Translations under genes and position numbers: made by a program
Notes under the pieces: generated by a model
Databases searched by the model: none
What the model was told of the DNA's origin: nothing
Seen by the model: the letters and a program-made list of their open reading frames with translations, nothing else
Part shown: one piece after another, positions 1 through 5,886 of the stretch
Layout: each line of letters begins with the position of its first letter
How positions within the stretch are numbered: position 1 is the stretch's first letter
From: Bacteroidales bacterium
Lineage (GTDB): Bacteria > Bacteroidota > Bacteroidia > Bacteroidales > JAADJA01
Length of the DNA: 6,339 nt
Direction: 5' to 3'
Assembly: GCA_029934735.1 (NCBI GenBank)
Contig: JAOZLR010000047.1
Coordinates: forward strand, 1 to 6,339

Positions 1-300
1 AAATTGAATTACTAAGTTGAACTTACGCGGGCTCTTTCGGATTTCAGCGATGTCATTAGCGTTGGCTTTATCCGAAAGTTAATAAATTGGGATTTACAAT
101 CCCCTGAAACTGAATGATAAATTCAATCTCATAGTATTTCGGATTGAAAATTCAGAGCTGTTAAGTTCGGGATTCGGAAATCCAGAACAGATGGGATAAA
201 TATTACAAGATTTTAATTCAATGGTTTAGACTCGCACACCCTAAAAAGACATTAAGTCCTGCAATTTATCTGTATTGAATAAAAAACTCTTGTAATTCAT
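1..300. other. Gene-free stretch upstream of thrS
   Basis: I see no credible coding region on either strand here, and no tRNA cloverleaf. A minus-strand open frame reaching into this stretch overlaps the start of thrS and resembles no known protein. The recognisable content is the inverted-repeat cluster at 34-188 and the start of the thrS promoter near 290. No T-box consensus was found, although an aminoacyl-tRNA synthetase gene follows. The upstream neighbour lies outside the window. Confidence 0.6.
34..188. repeat. Cluster of three inverted repeats (REP-like, unproven)
   Basis: Three stem-loop-forming sequences lie close together. First, CTTTCGGAT at 34-42 is the exact reverse complement of ATCCGAAAG at 70-78, with a 27-nt loop. 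Second, GGGATT at 89-94 pairs with AATCCC at 98-103 around a 3-nt loop. Third, 165-174 pairs with 179-188 (GTTC, one G/A mismatch, GGATT) around a 4-nt loop. None has a T-tract after it, so they do not look like intrinsic terminators for a gene coming from the left. The arrangement resembles dispersed intergenic repeat elements, but repetition elsewhere in the genome cannot be judged from this window. Confidence 0.5.
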
Positions 301-322
301 CTAAATCTTTTCTGTACTTTTG
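290..322 (+). promoter_or_regulatory. Probable Bacteroidetes-type promoter for the thrS-infC-rpmI-rplT unit
   Basis: TACTTTTG at 315-322 matches the Bacteroidetes -7 consensus TAnnTTTG exactly. TTG at 290-292 could serve as the -33 element. The 22-nt spacer is slightly longer than usual. Transcription would begin near 329-331, leaving a leader of only about 20 nt before the thrS ATG at 351. A leader that short has no room for a T-box or a tRNA-mimicking operator of the E. coli thrS kind. Confidence 0.6.
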
Positions 323-350
323 CACCCAATTTTTTTGAATAGTAGTTGAT

Positions 351-2288
351 ATGATAAGTATAACATTTCCAGATAAAACAGTAAGGCAGTATGAAGAGGG
401 AGTAACTGCGCTTGATATCGCAAAAAGCATTAGCGAGGGACTTGCGCGCAATGTGGTGTCAGCAAAGGTAGATGGCGAGGTTGTGGATGCGACAAGGCCA
501 ATCAATAGAGATGCTGAATTGCAACTGTTTACATGGAATGACAATGAGGGGAAATCAACAATGTGGCACTCATCTGCACATCTTATGGCAGAGGCTGTTG
601 AGGCTCTTTATCCGGGAGCAAAATTTGGGATTGGCCCTGATATTGAGAACGGGTTTTATTATGATATTGACCTGGGCGACAAAGTAATCTCTGAAAATGA
701 TTTTAAAAAGATTGAGGATAAAATGCTTGAGCTGGCCCGTCAAAAGCAGGAGTTTGTCCGTAAAGAGGTTTCAAAAGAGGATGCAATAAAATATTTTACC
801 GAAAAAGGTGATGAGTATAAGCTTGAGCTTATTAATGAGTTGGAGGATGGCGAGATAACTTTTTATGAATCGGGTAATTTTACTGATTTGTGTCGCGGAC
901 CACATGTTCCCAATACTGGTGGAATTAAAGCAGTTAAGATTTTAAGTGTTGCCGGTGCTTACTGGCGTGGCGATGAAAATAGAAAGCAGCTAACAAGGTT
1001 GTATGGTATTACTTTTCCAAAGAAAAAGGAACTTGATGAGTTTCTTGTCAGACTTGAAGAGGCTAAGAAAAGAGATCATCGTAAAATAGGAAAAGAGCTT
1101 GAGCTTTTTACTTTTTCGCAAAGGGTAGGAGCAGGGCTTCCATTATGGTTACCAAAAGGTGCACAATTGCGTGAGCGGTTAGAGAATTTTTTGAAAAAAG
1201 TTCAGCGTGAAGCAGGTTACGAGCCGGTTATCACTCCGCATATCGGGAAAGTTGAGCTTTACAAGACTTCTGGTCATTATGACAAATACGGTGAGGATTC
1301 ATTCAGGCCGATTTCTACTCCCATAGAAGGAGAAGAGTTCTTTCTGAAACCGATGAACTGCCCTCATCATTGTGAGATTTACAGCTCAAAGCCGCATTCA
1401 TATCGCGACTTGCCTATCCGGTATGCTGAATTCGGTACTGTTTACCGTTATGAGCAAAGTGGTGAGCTTCACGGATTGACACGTGTGAGAGGTTTTACTC
1501 AGGATGATGCACATATCTTCTGTACTCCTGACCAGGTGAAGGATGAGTTTAAGGCTGTTATGGCAATCGTAATGAAAATATTTTCTGCACTTGATTTTAA
1601 AGACTTTACTGTTCAGATATCATTACGCGATCCGGATGATACAGAAAAGTATATAGGAACGGATGAGAATTGGGAGAAGGCTGAAAGGGCAATTTTGGAA
1701 GTTGCAGAGGAAACCGGTCTCAATACAATTGTCGAATATGGCGAAGCAGCATTTTACGGACCGAAGATGGACTTTATGGTAAAGGATGCACTTGGAAGAA
1801 AATGGCAGTTGGGAACCATTCAGGTTGATTATAATCTTCCTGAACGTTTTGAACTTGAGTATGTTGGCGCTGACAATGAAAAGCACAGGCCTGTTATGAT
1901 ACACAGGGCGCCGTTTGGGTCAATGGAAAGATTTGTAGCGGTTTTAATTGAACATACCGAAGGTAAATTCCCGCTTTGGCTCACTCCTGAGCAGGCTATT
2001 ATCTTGCCAATCAGTGAAAAATATCAAAAATATGCAGAAAAAGTTTTGAAATTGCTGAATAATTCCGAAATTCGCGCCCAGATTGATAGTAGAAGTGAGA
2101 AGACAGGGAAAAAGATTCGGGATGCTGAACTGAAACGAATTCCATATATGTTGATTGTTGGGGAAAAGGAAGAGGGTCAAGGTCTTGTATCGGTCAGGAG
2201 ACAAGGTAAAGGTGATATAGGTACATTATCAATTCAGGAATTTGTTGATTTGATTAATGATGAGGTTGAAAAAGAGATTAATAAATAA
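351..2288 (+). CDS. thrS: Threonyl-tRNA synthetase
   Basis: This cytoplasmic class II synthetase charges tRNA-Thr with threonine using ATP. Its 645 residues match the usual bacterial full length of about 640. The TGS domain covers about residues 1-62. The editing domain follows, with the HxxxH pair His73/His77 and Cys181/His185 in CRGPH, the site that removes mischarged serine. The catalytic core spans about 245-540. Its zinc ligands are Cys337 (in MNCPHH), His388 (in DDAHIF) and His518 (in IHRAPFGSMERF, motif 3); motif 2 includes VYRYEQSGELHGLTRVRGF. The anticodon-binding domain covers about 545-645. All key residues are present, so it should be active and proofreading. The ATG at 351 gives the standard TGS N terminus (MISITFPD). 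There is no Shine-Dalgarno sequence, as is normal for the phylum. The gene heads the operon, and infC follows after 60 nt without a terminator. Confidence 0.98.
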   Translation: MISITFPDKTVRQYEEGVTALDIAKSISEGLARNVVSAKVDGEVVDATRPINRDAELQLFTWNDNEGKSTMWHSSAHLMAEAVEALYPGAKFGIGPDIENGFYYDIDLGDKVISENDFKKIEDKMLELARQKQEFVRKEVSKEDAIKYFTEKGDEYKLELINELEDGEITFYESGNFTDLCRGPHVPNTGGIKAVKILSVAGAYWRGDENRKQLTRLYGITFPKKKELDEFLVRLEEAKKRDHRKIGKELELFTFSQRVGAGLPLWLPKGAQLRERLENFLKKVQREAGYEPVITPHIGKVELYKTSGHYDKYGEDSFRPISTPIEGEEFFLKPMNCPHHCEIYSSKPHSYRDLPIRYAEFGTVYRYEQSGELHGLTRVRGFTQDDAHIFCTPDQVKDEFKAVMAIVMKIFSALDFKDFTVQISLRDPDDTEKYIGTDENWEKAERAILEVAEETGLNTIVEYGEAAFYGPKMDFMVKDALGRKWQLGTIQVDYNLPERFELEYVGADNEKHRPVMIHRAPFGSMERFVAVLIEHTEGKFPLWLTPEQAIILPISEKYQKYAEKVLKLLNNSEIRAQIDSRSEKTGKKIRDAELKRIPYMLIVGEKEEGQGLVSVRRQGKGDIGTLSIQEFVDLINDEVEKEINK

Positions 2289-2335
2289 TTGCAACAAAAT
2301 ATACAATTAACGGTTATTAGTTAAAATTAAAGTAC

Positions 2336-2351
2336 GGAGGAACGAAAAATA
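2336..2351 (+). promoter_or_regulatory. GGAGG ribosome-binding site and ATA start codon of infC
   Basis: GGAGG at 2336-2340 is followed by 8 nt and then ATA at 2349-2351, which opens the infC reading frame. This strong Shine-Dalgarno match stands out because thrS, rpmI and rplT have none. The nearest upstream in-frame stop is TAA at 2328-2330, and no ATG, GTG or TTG lies in frame between that stop and GTG at 2412. A strong ribosome-binding site paired with a poor start codon matches the known E. coli infC arrangement, where AUU lets IF3 repress its own translation. ATA as the start is an inference. Confidence 0.6.
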
Positions 2352-2900
2352 GCAAAACAAGTTAAAAGATACCAGCGACGGAATTTCCGAAGAAAAGAGG
2401 AGCCTTTTAAGGTGAATCATCGTATTACTGCGCCTATGGTTAGGCTTGTCGGTGAAAATGTGGAAATTGGAATTTATCAGCTTCGTGAAGCAATAAAAAT
2501 GGCCGATGAGCAGGAGCTTGATCTCGTTGAGATCTCTCCTACTGCAAATCCACCTGTATGTAAGGTAATTGATTACAGGAAGTTTCTTTATGACAGGAAG
2601 AAGAAGCAAAAAGAGATTAATGCTAAAACAGCCAAGGTTGTTGTAAAGGAGATCAGACTGGGACCAAATACCGATGATCATGATTTTAATTTCAAATTAA
2701 AACATGCTCAGAAGTTTCTTGAGGAGGGTGCAAAGGTGAAAGTTGATGTTTTCTTTAGAGGACGTTCTATTATTTATAAAGAAAAGGGGGAGATTATCCT
2801 GTTGAGGTTTGCCCAGGAGTTGGAAGAGTTTTGTAAGGTTGAACGGCTACCCAAGCTTGAAGGAAAAAGGATGATTATGATACTTGCTCCCAAAAAGTAG
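2349..2900 (+). CDS. infC: Translation initiation factor IF-3, probable ATA start
   Basis: IF3 binds the 30S subunit, blocks premature 50S joining and checks the start codon and initiator tRNA. From ATA at 2349 the protein has 183 residues. It has a basic tail, AKQVKRYQRRNFRRKEEPFK, then the N domain from about residue 22 (VNHRITAPMVRLVG) with the signature PPVCKVIDYRKFLY at 68-81. A lysine-rich linker follows, then the C domain from about residue 95 with KEIRLGPNTDDHDFNFKLK and VFFRGRS. A GTG at 2412, preceded by GAGGAG, would give a 162-residue protein starting directly at the N domain. I prefer 2349 because the extra 21 codons stay open, encode the kind of basic tail seen in Bacteroidetes IF3, and follow GGAGG. 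Identity is certain; the start is probable. rpmI follows after 37 nt. The usual order infC-rpmI-rplT is kept. Confidence 0.95.
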   Translation: MAKQVKRYQRRNFRRKEEPFKVNHRITAPMVRLVGENVEIGIYQLREAIKMADEQELDLVEISPTANPPVCKVIDYRKFLYDRKKKQKEINAKTAKVVVKEIRLGPNTDDHDFNFKLKHAQKFLEEGAKVKVDVFFRGRSIIYKEKGEIILLRFAQELEEFCKVERLPKLEGKRMIMILAPKK

Positions 2901-2937
2901 TATTAAAAAGTAACTTACTAATTAAAATAGATAAATA

Positions 2938-3132
2938 ATGCCAAAGATGAAGACGAAGTCGGGTGCTAAAAAGAGATTCTCTTTTACCGGCTCAGGGAAA
3001 TTAAAAAGGAAGCATGCTTACAAAAGTCATATTTTGACGAAAAAGACGAAAAAGCAAAAACGTAATCTCGGCTATTTCACAATTGTTGACAAGGCAGATG
3101 CCAAAAATGTAAGAGAATTGCTTGCAAAGTAA
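2938..3132 (+). CDS. rpmI: 50S ribosomal protein bL35
   Basis: This is a 64-residue, very basic protein of the large ribosomal subunit. The N terminus MPKMKTKSGAKKRF is the family signature, followed by GSGKLKRKHAYKSH and a lysine-rich run (LTKKTKKQKRNL), with a normal C-terminal end. The length is typical. The start at 2938 is fixed by the conserved MPKMKT sequence; the A/T-rich leader has no Shine-Dalgarno sequence. It lies between infC (37 nt upstream) and rplT (82 nt downstream), the widely conserved order. In E. coli the pair is repressed by L20 binding to the mRNA; whether that happens here is not known. Confidence 0.97.
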   Translation: MPKMKTKSGAKKRFSFTGSGKLKRKHAYKSHILTKKTKKQKRNLGYFTIVDKADAKNVRELLAK

Positions 3133-3155
3133 AATTAATTAAATGTTTAACTTGA

Positions 3156-3195
3156 CTTTAGCTCATAAAGTTCCCTATAAATTGGGACGCTAAAG
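3156..3195 (+). promoter_or_regulatory. Imperfect hairpin in the rpmI-rplT spacer, candidate L20 control element
   Basis: CTTTAGC at 3156-3162 is the exact reverse complement of GCTAAAG at 3189-3195. Inside it, TCCC at 3172-3175 can pair with GGGA at 3184-3187 around an 8-nt loop. This leaves an asymmetric internal loop of 9 nt (3163-3171) opposite 1 nt (3188). The structure ends 19 nt before the rplT ATG. No T-tract follows, so it is not a terminator. Position and shape would suit translational control by L20 or an RNA-processing site. The function is inference. Confidence 0.4.
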
Positions 3196-3214
3196 CAAAA
3201 AAAATCTAAAAATT

Positions 3215-3559
3215 ATGCCACGCTCAGTAAATGTTGTAGCAGCAAAACAAAGAAAGAAAAAAGTCTTCAAAAAGGTCAAAGGCCAGTTTGGAAGACGGAA
3301 AAATGTTTGGACGGTGGCCAAAAATGCATACGAAAAAGGCCAGGTGTATGCATACCGCGACAGACGAGTAAAAAAGAGAAACTTCAGAGGACTCTGGATC
3401 CAGAGGATCAATGCAGCAGTCCGCCAGTATGGAATGTCATATTCCGAGTTTATGGGTCTGATACATAAAAAAGGTATCGAACTGAACAGGAAGGCACTTG
3501 CCGATTTGGCAATGAACCATCCAGACGCCTTTAAGGCAATCGTTGATGCTATAAAATAA
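3215..3559 (+). CDS. rplT: 50S ribosomal protein bL20
   Basis: This 114-residue basic protein binds 23S rRNA early in large-subunit assembly. The family sequence is intact from MPRSVNVVAAKQRKKKVFK through GQFGRRKNVWTVAKNAY and DRRVKKRNFRGLWIQRINAA to the C-terminal helices (SYSEFMGLIHKKGIELNRK and LADLAMNHPDAFKAIV). The length is usual for the family. The ATG at 3215 gives the conserved MPRS start; the leader is A-rich with no Shine-Dalgarno sequence. It is the last gene of the translation block, and a strong terminator begins 6 nt after its stop. In other bacteria L20 also represses its own operon; the hairpin in the preceding spacer is a candidate target. Confidence 0.98.
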   Translation: MPRSVNVVAAKQRKKKVFKKVKGQFGRRKNVWTVAKNAYEKGQVYAYRDRRVKKRNFRGLWIQRINAAVRQYGMSYSEFMGLIHKKGIELNRKALADLAMNHPDAFKAIVDAIK

Positions 3560-3564
3560 TTTAT

Positions 3565-3598
3565 AAAACATCCCGCTTTCAGGCGGGATGTTTTTTTT
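3565..3598 (+). terminator. Rho-independent terminator after rplT
   Basis: AAAACATCCCGC at 3565-3576 pairs perfectly with GCGGGATGTTTT at 3583-3594 around a 6-nt loop. The 3' arm runs into eight consecutive T at 3591-3598. The GC-rich core and T-tract are classic, and the site sits directly after the rplT stop. It closes the thrS-infC-rpmI-rplT transcript and separates it from porQ. Confidence 0.93.
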
Positions 3599-3678
3599 AT
3601 TATATCCATAGAAACGGGTTTAACAAATATTTAACTTTTTTTCTTAATAATAATTTTTAAAAGATTTCGTTTTCAGTT

Positions 3679-3686
3679 TATCTTTA
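3679..3686 (+). promoter_or_regulatory. Probable -7 promoter element for porQ-ispH
   Basis: TATCTTTA fits the Bacteroidetes -7 consensus TAnnTTTG except for the last base. It lies after the rplT terminator and 39 nt before the porQ start. No clear TTTG -33 element is visible at the expected distance; the upstream sequence is A/T-rich. The same ten bases, TATCTTTACC, recur at 5821-5830 before the toxin-antitoxin pair, which adds some support. Confidence 0.45.
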
Positions 3687-3725
3687 CCGAATAAAAAATT
3701 ATTTACACTTTAATACACCTATTTT

Positions 3726-4778
3726 GTGAAAAAAGGTTTTACAATTCTGATAGCAATAATTTCAATTTTTTATAACTATTCCTATGCCCAGATTGGAGGG
3801 GATGAAACATATTCTTTCCTTAATCTTACAACTTCGGCAAGAATTGCAGCAATGGGTAGCGATTTCCTTACAATTAAGGATGATGACCTGAATCTTGCAC
3901 CTTCAAATCCTTCGCTAATAACTCCCGGAATGAGTGGTAAACTTGGTGTTGCTTATGTTGATTTCTTTTCTGATGTTAATTATGGAACCGCAACATATTC
4001 AAAAACATTCAACAATGTGGGCAGTTTCATCGCTTCTATGAAATATGTCAGCTACGGAAAATTTGATTATGCTGATGAAACAGGGGCACGGTCAGGGCAG
4101 TTTTATGCCGGAGAATCGGCTCTTACAATTGGCTGGGGACGGCAGCTTGATTCACTATTTTCAATAGGAGCAAATTTAAAATTAATTTATTCATCACTCG
4201 AATCATATAACTCTTTCGGTATGGGTGTTGATGTTGCCGGGAGTTATAATAGCCCTAATCGGTTATTCACAGCATCATTGATTGCGCGGGATATTGGGAG
4301 GCAGATTACAACATATTCTGGTGAGAAAGTTGAACCGTTTCCTTTTGAATTGCAGGCAGGAATTTCAAACCGGTTAAAACACCTTCCATTCAGATATTCA
4401 ATATTATATAACCATATCGAAAAATGGGATTTGAGCTATGATGATCCCAACAATAACAATACAGATCCTATAACAGGAGAAGTAATTTCAAAAAATGGAT
4501 TTGAGGATTTTGCTGATAATTTTATGAGGCATATAGTGATTGGTGGCGAATTGTTTATTGGAAAGAATATCAGTTTAAGAGGAGGCTATAATTATCAAAG
4601 AAGACAGGAGCTAAAAGTTGTTTCAAAAACTGCAATGGTTGGCTTTTCATGGGGACTTGCATTCAGGATTTCTAAATTTTATTTTAGTTATGCCAGATCA
4701 ACCTATCACCTTAGCGGCTCTCCAAATTATATTACTATTACAACCAATCTTTCAGATTTTAAAAGAAAGAGAAATTAA
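3726..4778 (+). CDS. porQ: Type IX secretion system protein PorQ
   Basis: PorQ is an outer-membrane beta-barrel of the FadL/PorV-like group. In Porphyromonas it acts with PorU, PorV and PorZ, which process type IX cargo and attach it to the cell surface. The 350-residue protein begins with a signal peptide (KK, hydrophobic FTILIAIISIF), probably cut after Ala21 in SYA-Q. Family-typical stretches follow: FLNLTTSARIAAMGS, NPSLI, KYVSYGKFDYADETG, GARSGQFYAGESAL, LDSLFSIGANLKLIYSSLESYNSFG and ITTYSGEKVEPFPFELQAGI. Amphipathic strands such as ISLRGGYNYQ and YFSYARSTYH run to the C terminus. The start is GTG at 3726; the first downstream ATG candidate, near residue 43, would remove the signal peptide. 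ispH lies 12 nt downstream. No other secretion gene is in the window, as expected because these genes are scattered. Confidence 0.9.
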   Translation: MKKGFTILIAIISIFYNYSYAQIGGDETYSFLNLTTSARIAAMGSDFLTIKDDDLNLAPSNPSLITPGMSGKLGVAYVDFFSDVNYGTATYSKTFNNVGSFIASMKYVSYGKFDYADETGARSGQFYAGESALTIGWGRQLDSLFSIGANLKLIYSSLESYNSFGMGVDVAGSYNSPNRLFTASLIARDIGRQITTYSGEKVEPFPFELQAGISNRLKHLPFRYSILYNHIEKWDLSYDDPNNNNTDPITGEVISKNGFEDFADNFMRHIVIGGELFIGKNISLRGGYNYQRRQELKVVSKTAMVGFSWGLAFRISKFYFSYARSTYHLSGSPNYITITTNLSDFKRKRN

Positions 4779-4790
4779 TTCCTGAATTTT

Positions 4791-5666
4791 ATGAATATAA
4801 CAATTGATTCTGGTTCCGGATTCTGCTTTGGAGTTGAGAAAGCAATTGAGGTTGCTGAGCAGGAGCTTTCCGATTCCGGACATCTTTACAGTCTGGGACA
4901 AATTGTTCATAATGAGGAGGAGATAAGCAGGCTTAGTTCTAAAGGAATGGAAACCATTAATCATTCATATCTTAAAAAAGCCAGCAGGACAAAAGTTCTG
5001 ATTAGAGCTCATGGCGAACCACCGGAAACATATAAAATCGCAAAAGATAATAACCTAAAGATAATTGATGCTACCTGTCCTATCGTCATTAAACTTCAAA
5101 AGAGAGTTAAGCGTGCTTTTGATGAAATGGAAAAAGTAGGAGGGCAGGTTGCAATATTCGGTAAAAAAAATCATCCGGAAGTTGTCGGCCTTGCCGGACA
5201 AACCGGATATATGGCAATTATTCTTGAGAATATTGAAGATGCCAGGAATATGAATTTCGAAAAGCCATTGCGACTTTTTTCGCAAACAACTAAAAGCCTT
5301 CAGCAGTACGAGGAACTTGTATCATTCTTTAGAGATAAATATGAAGAACAAAACAACTCCGGAGATTTTATACATTATAACACTGTATGCCGATTGGTTT
5401 CCGGTCGGGCTGATGACCTGAAGGAGTTTTGCAGTAATAATGATATTATTATTTTCGTTAGCGGGAAAAATAGTTCCAACGGCAAATATCTGTATAATAT
5501 ATGTAAATTGGCAAATGATAAAAGTTACCACGTTTCATCTCCTGCAGAATTAGTAAAGGAATGGTTTAATGATGTACAAAGTGTGGGAATTAGTGGAGCA
5601 ACATCCACTCCTGAATGGCTGATGGAGAAAGTTGCAGATAAAATCAGGAAAATCTCCTTGCATTAA
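4791..5666 (+). CDS. ispH: 4-hydroxy-3-methylbut-2-enyl diphosphate reductase
   Basis: IspH (LytB) is the cytoplasmic iron-sulfur enzyme that reduces HMBPP to IPP and DMAPP, the last step of the MEP isoprenoid pathway. Its 291 residues are a normal length. The three cluster cysteines are Cys12 (SGFCFGVEKA), Cys96 (DATCPIV) and Cys200 (NTVCRLVSGR). Substrate residues are His40 (QIVHNEEE), His74 (RAHGEPPE), the HPE motif at 128-130 and the Gln165-Thr-Thr segment. SGKNSSNGK and GISGATSTPEWLMEK complete the active site. The region after Cys200 reads CRLVSGR instead of the proteobacterial C.AT..RQ; I believe this is the Bacteroidetes form, so it is not a defect. The ATG at 4791 gives the standard N terminus. 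The 12-nt gap suggests cotranscription with porQ. Confidence 0.97.
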   Translation: MNITIDSGSGFCFGVEKAIEVAEQELSDSGHLYSLGQIVHNEEEISRLSSKGMETINHSYLKKASRTKVLIRAHGEPPETYKIAKDNNLKIIDATCPIVIKLQKRVKRAFDEMEKVGGQVAIFGKKNHPEVVGLAGQTGYMAIILENIEDARNMNFEKPLRLFSQTTKSLQQYEELVSFFRDKYEEQNNSGDFIHYNTVCRLVSGRADDLKEFCSNNDIIIFVSGKNSSNGKYLYNICKLANDKSYHVSSPAELVKEWFNDVQSVGISGATSTPEWLMEKVADKIRKISLH

Positions 5667-5669
5667 GTT

Positions 5670-5704
5670 AATCAAGTTTGCTTTTTTGTAAACCTGATTT
5701 CTTT
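5670..5704 (+). terminator. Weak candidate terminator after ispH
   Basis: AATCA-A-GTTT-GC at 5670-5681 pairs with GT-AAAC-C-TGATT at 5688-5699, with one A/C mismatch and one G-T wobble, around a loop of six T. A broken T-run (TTTCTTT) follows. It begins 4 nt after the ispH stop, the right place to end porQ-ispH. The low GC content and interrupted T-tract make it much weaker than the rplT terminator. Confidence 0.45.
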
Positions 5705-5736
5705 CGGTATAACGTTGTTTTTTATTAGCGCAGGCT

Positions 5737-5799
5737 CAGACTTTGCTAAAGCTTCGTCTGATGGAATAATTCCGAATTAAATATATGCAGGAATTCCAT
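5737..5799. repeat. Cluster of small palindromes upstream of the toxin-antitoxin pair
   Basis: CAGAC at 5737-5741 is inverted as GTCTG at 5756-5760. GGAATAATTCC at 5763-5773 is a perfect palindrome, and GGAATTCC at 5790-5797 is another sharing the GGAAT half-site. The wider pair ATGGAAT at 5761-5767 and ATTCCAT at 5793-5799 is also inverted. They lie upstream of the probable promoter at 5821. They could be regulator half-sites or remnants of an intergenic repeat. The rest of the spacer at 5700-5886 shows no gene. Confidence 0.35.
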
Positions 5800-5820
5800 T
5801 AAAAATTCAATAAAAATACC

Positions 5821-5828
5821 TATCTTTA
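5821..5828 (+). promoter_or_regulatory. Probable -7 promoter element for the toxin-antitoxin module
   Basis: TATCTTTA differs from TAnnTTTG only at the last base and matches the element before porQ, including the following CC. It lies 58 nt before the antitoxin ATG. A convincing -33 TTTG is not visible. A transcript would start around 5835, immediately at the 16-bp palindrome. Confidence 0.4.
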
Positions 5829-5835
5829 CCCCACA

Positions 5836-5851
5836 ATATAAAATTTTATAT
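5836..5851. promoter_or_regulatory. 16-bp perfect palindrome, candidate antitoxin operator
   Basis: ATATAAAATTTTATAT reads identically on both strands. It starts 8 nt after the probable -7 element and ends 35 nt before the antitoxin start codon. Type II antitoxins commonly repress their own operon by binding a palindrome at the promoter, so the position fits. All bases are A or T in an A/T-rich spacer, which weakens the case. Binding is inference. Confidence 0.4.
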
Positions 5852-5886
5852 GAACTAATGTTTTTGTATATTAAAACTAATTAACG

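Noticed and set aside
1..350. T-box riboswitch or tRNA-like operator upstream of thrS
   Set aside because: No T-box consensus is seen, and the likely promoter leaves a leader of only about 20 nt.
266..544. Minus-strand open frame of 92 codons overlapping the thrS start
   Set aside because: It overlaps the TGS-domain codons of thrS and its translation resembles no protein family; it is a shadow frame.
2307..2324. Small inverted repeat TTAAC/GTTAA in the thrS-infC spacer
   Set aside because: The five A/T-rich pairs around an 8-nt loop are too weak and no T-tract follows; not supportable as a terminator or operator.
2307..2681. Minus-strand open frame of 124 codons over the thrS-infC junction
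   Set aside because: It runs antisense to most of infC with low-complexity hydrophobic content and no family resemblance.
3152..3181. E. coli-like promoter TTGACT, 18 nt, TATAAA before rplT
   Set aside because: Bacteroidetes primary sigma factor prefers TAnnTTTG with a TTTG -33, and both boxes overlap the hairpin; likely a chance match in A/T-rich sequence, though an internal promoter is not excluded.
3190..3609. Minus-strand open frame of 139 codons across rplT
   Set aside because: It is antisense to the whole of rplT and spans its terminator; the lysine-rich codons of rplT produce the Phe-rich shadow.
5390..5425. Possible defect in IspH near the third cysteine (RA instead of RQ)
   Set aside because: Cys200 is present and, as I recall, Bacteroidetes IspH proteins differ from the proteobacterial pattern here; the rest of the active site is intact.
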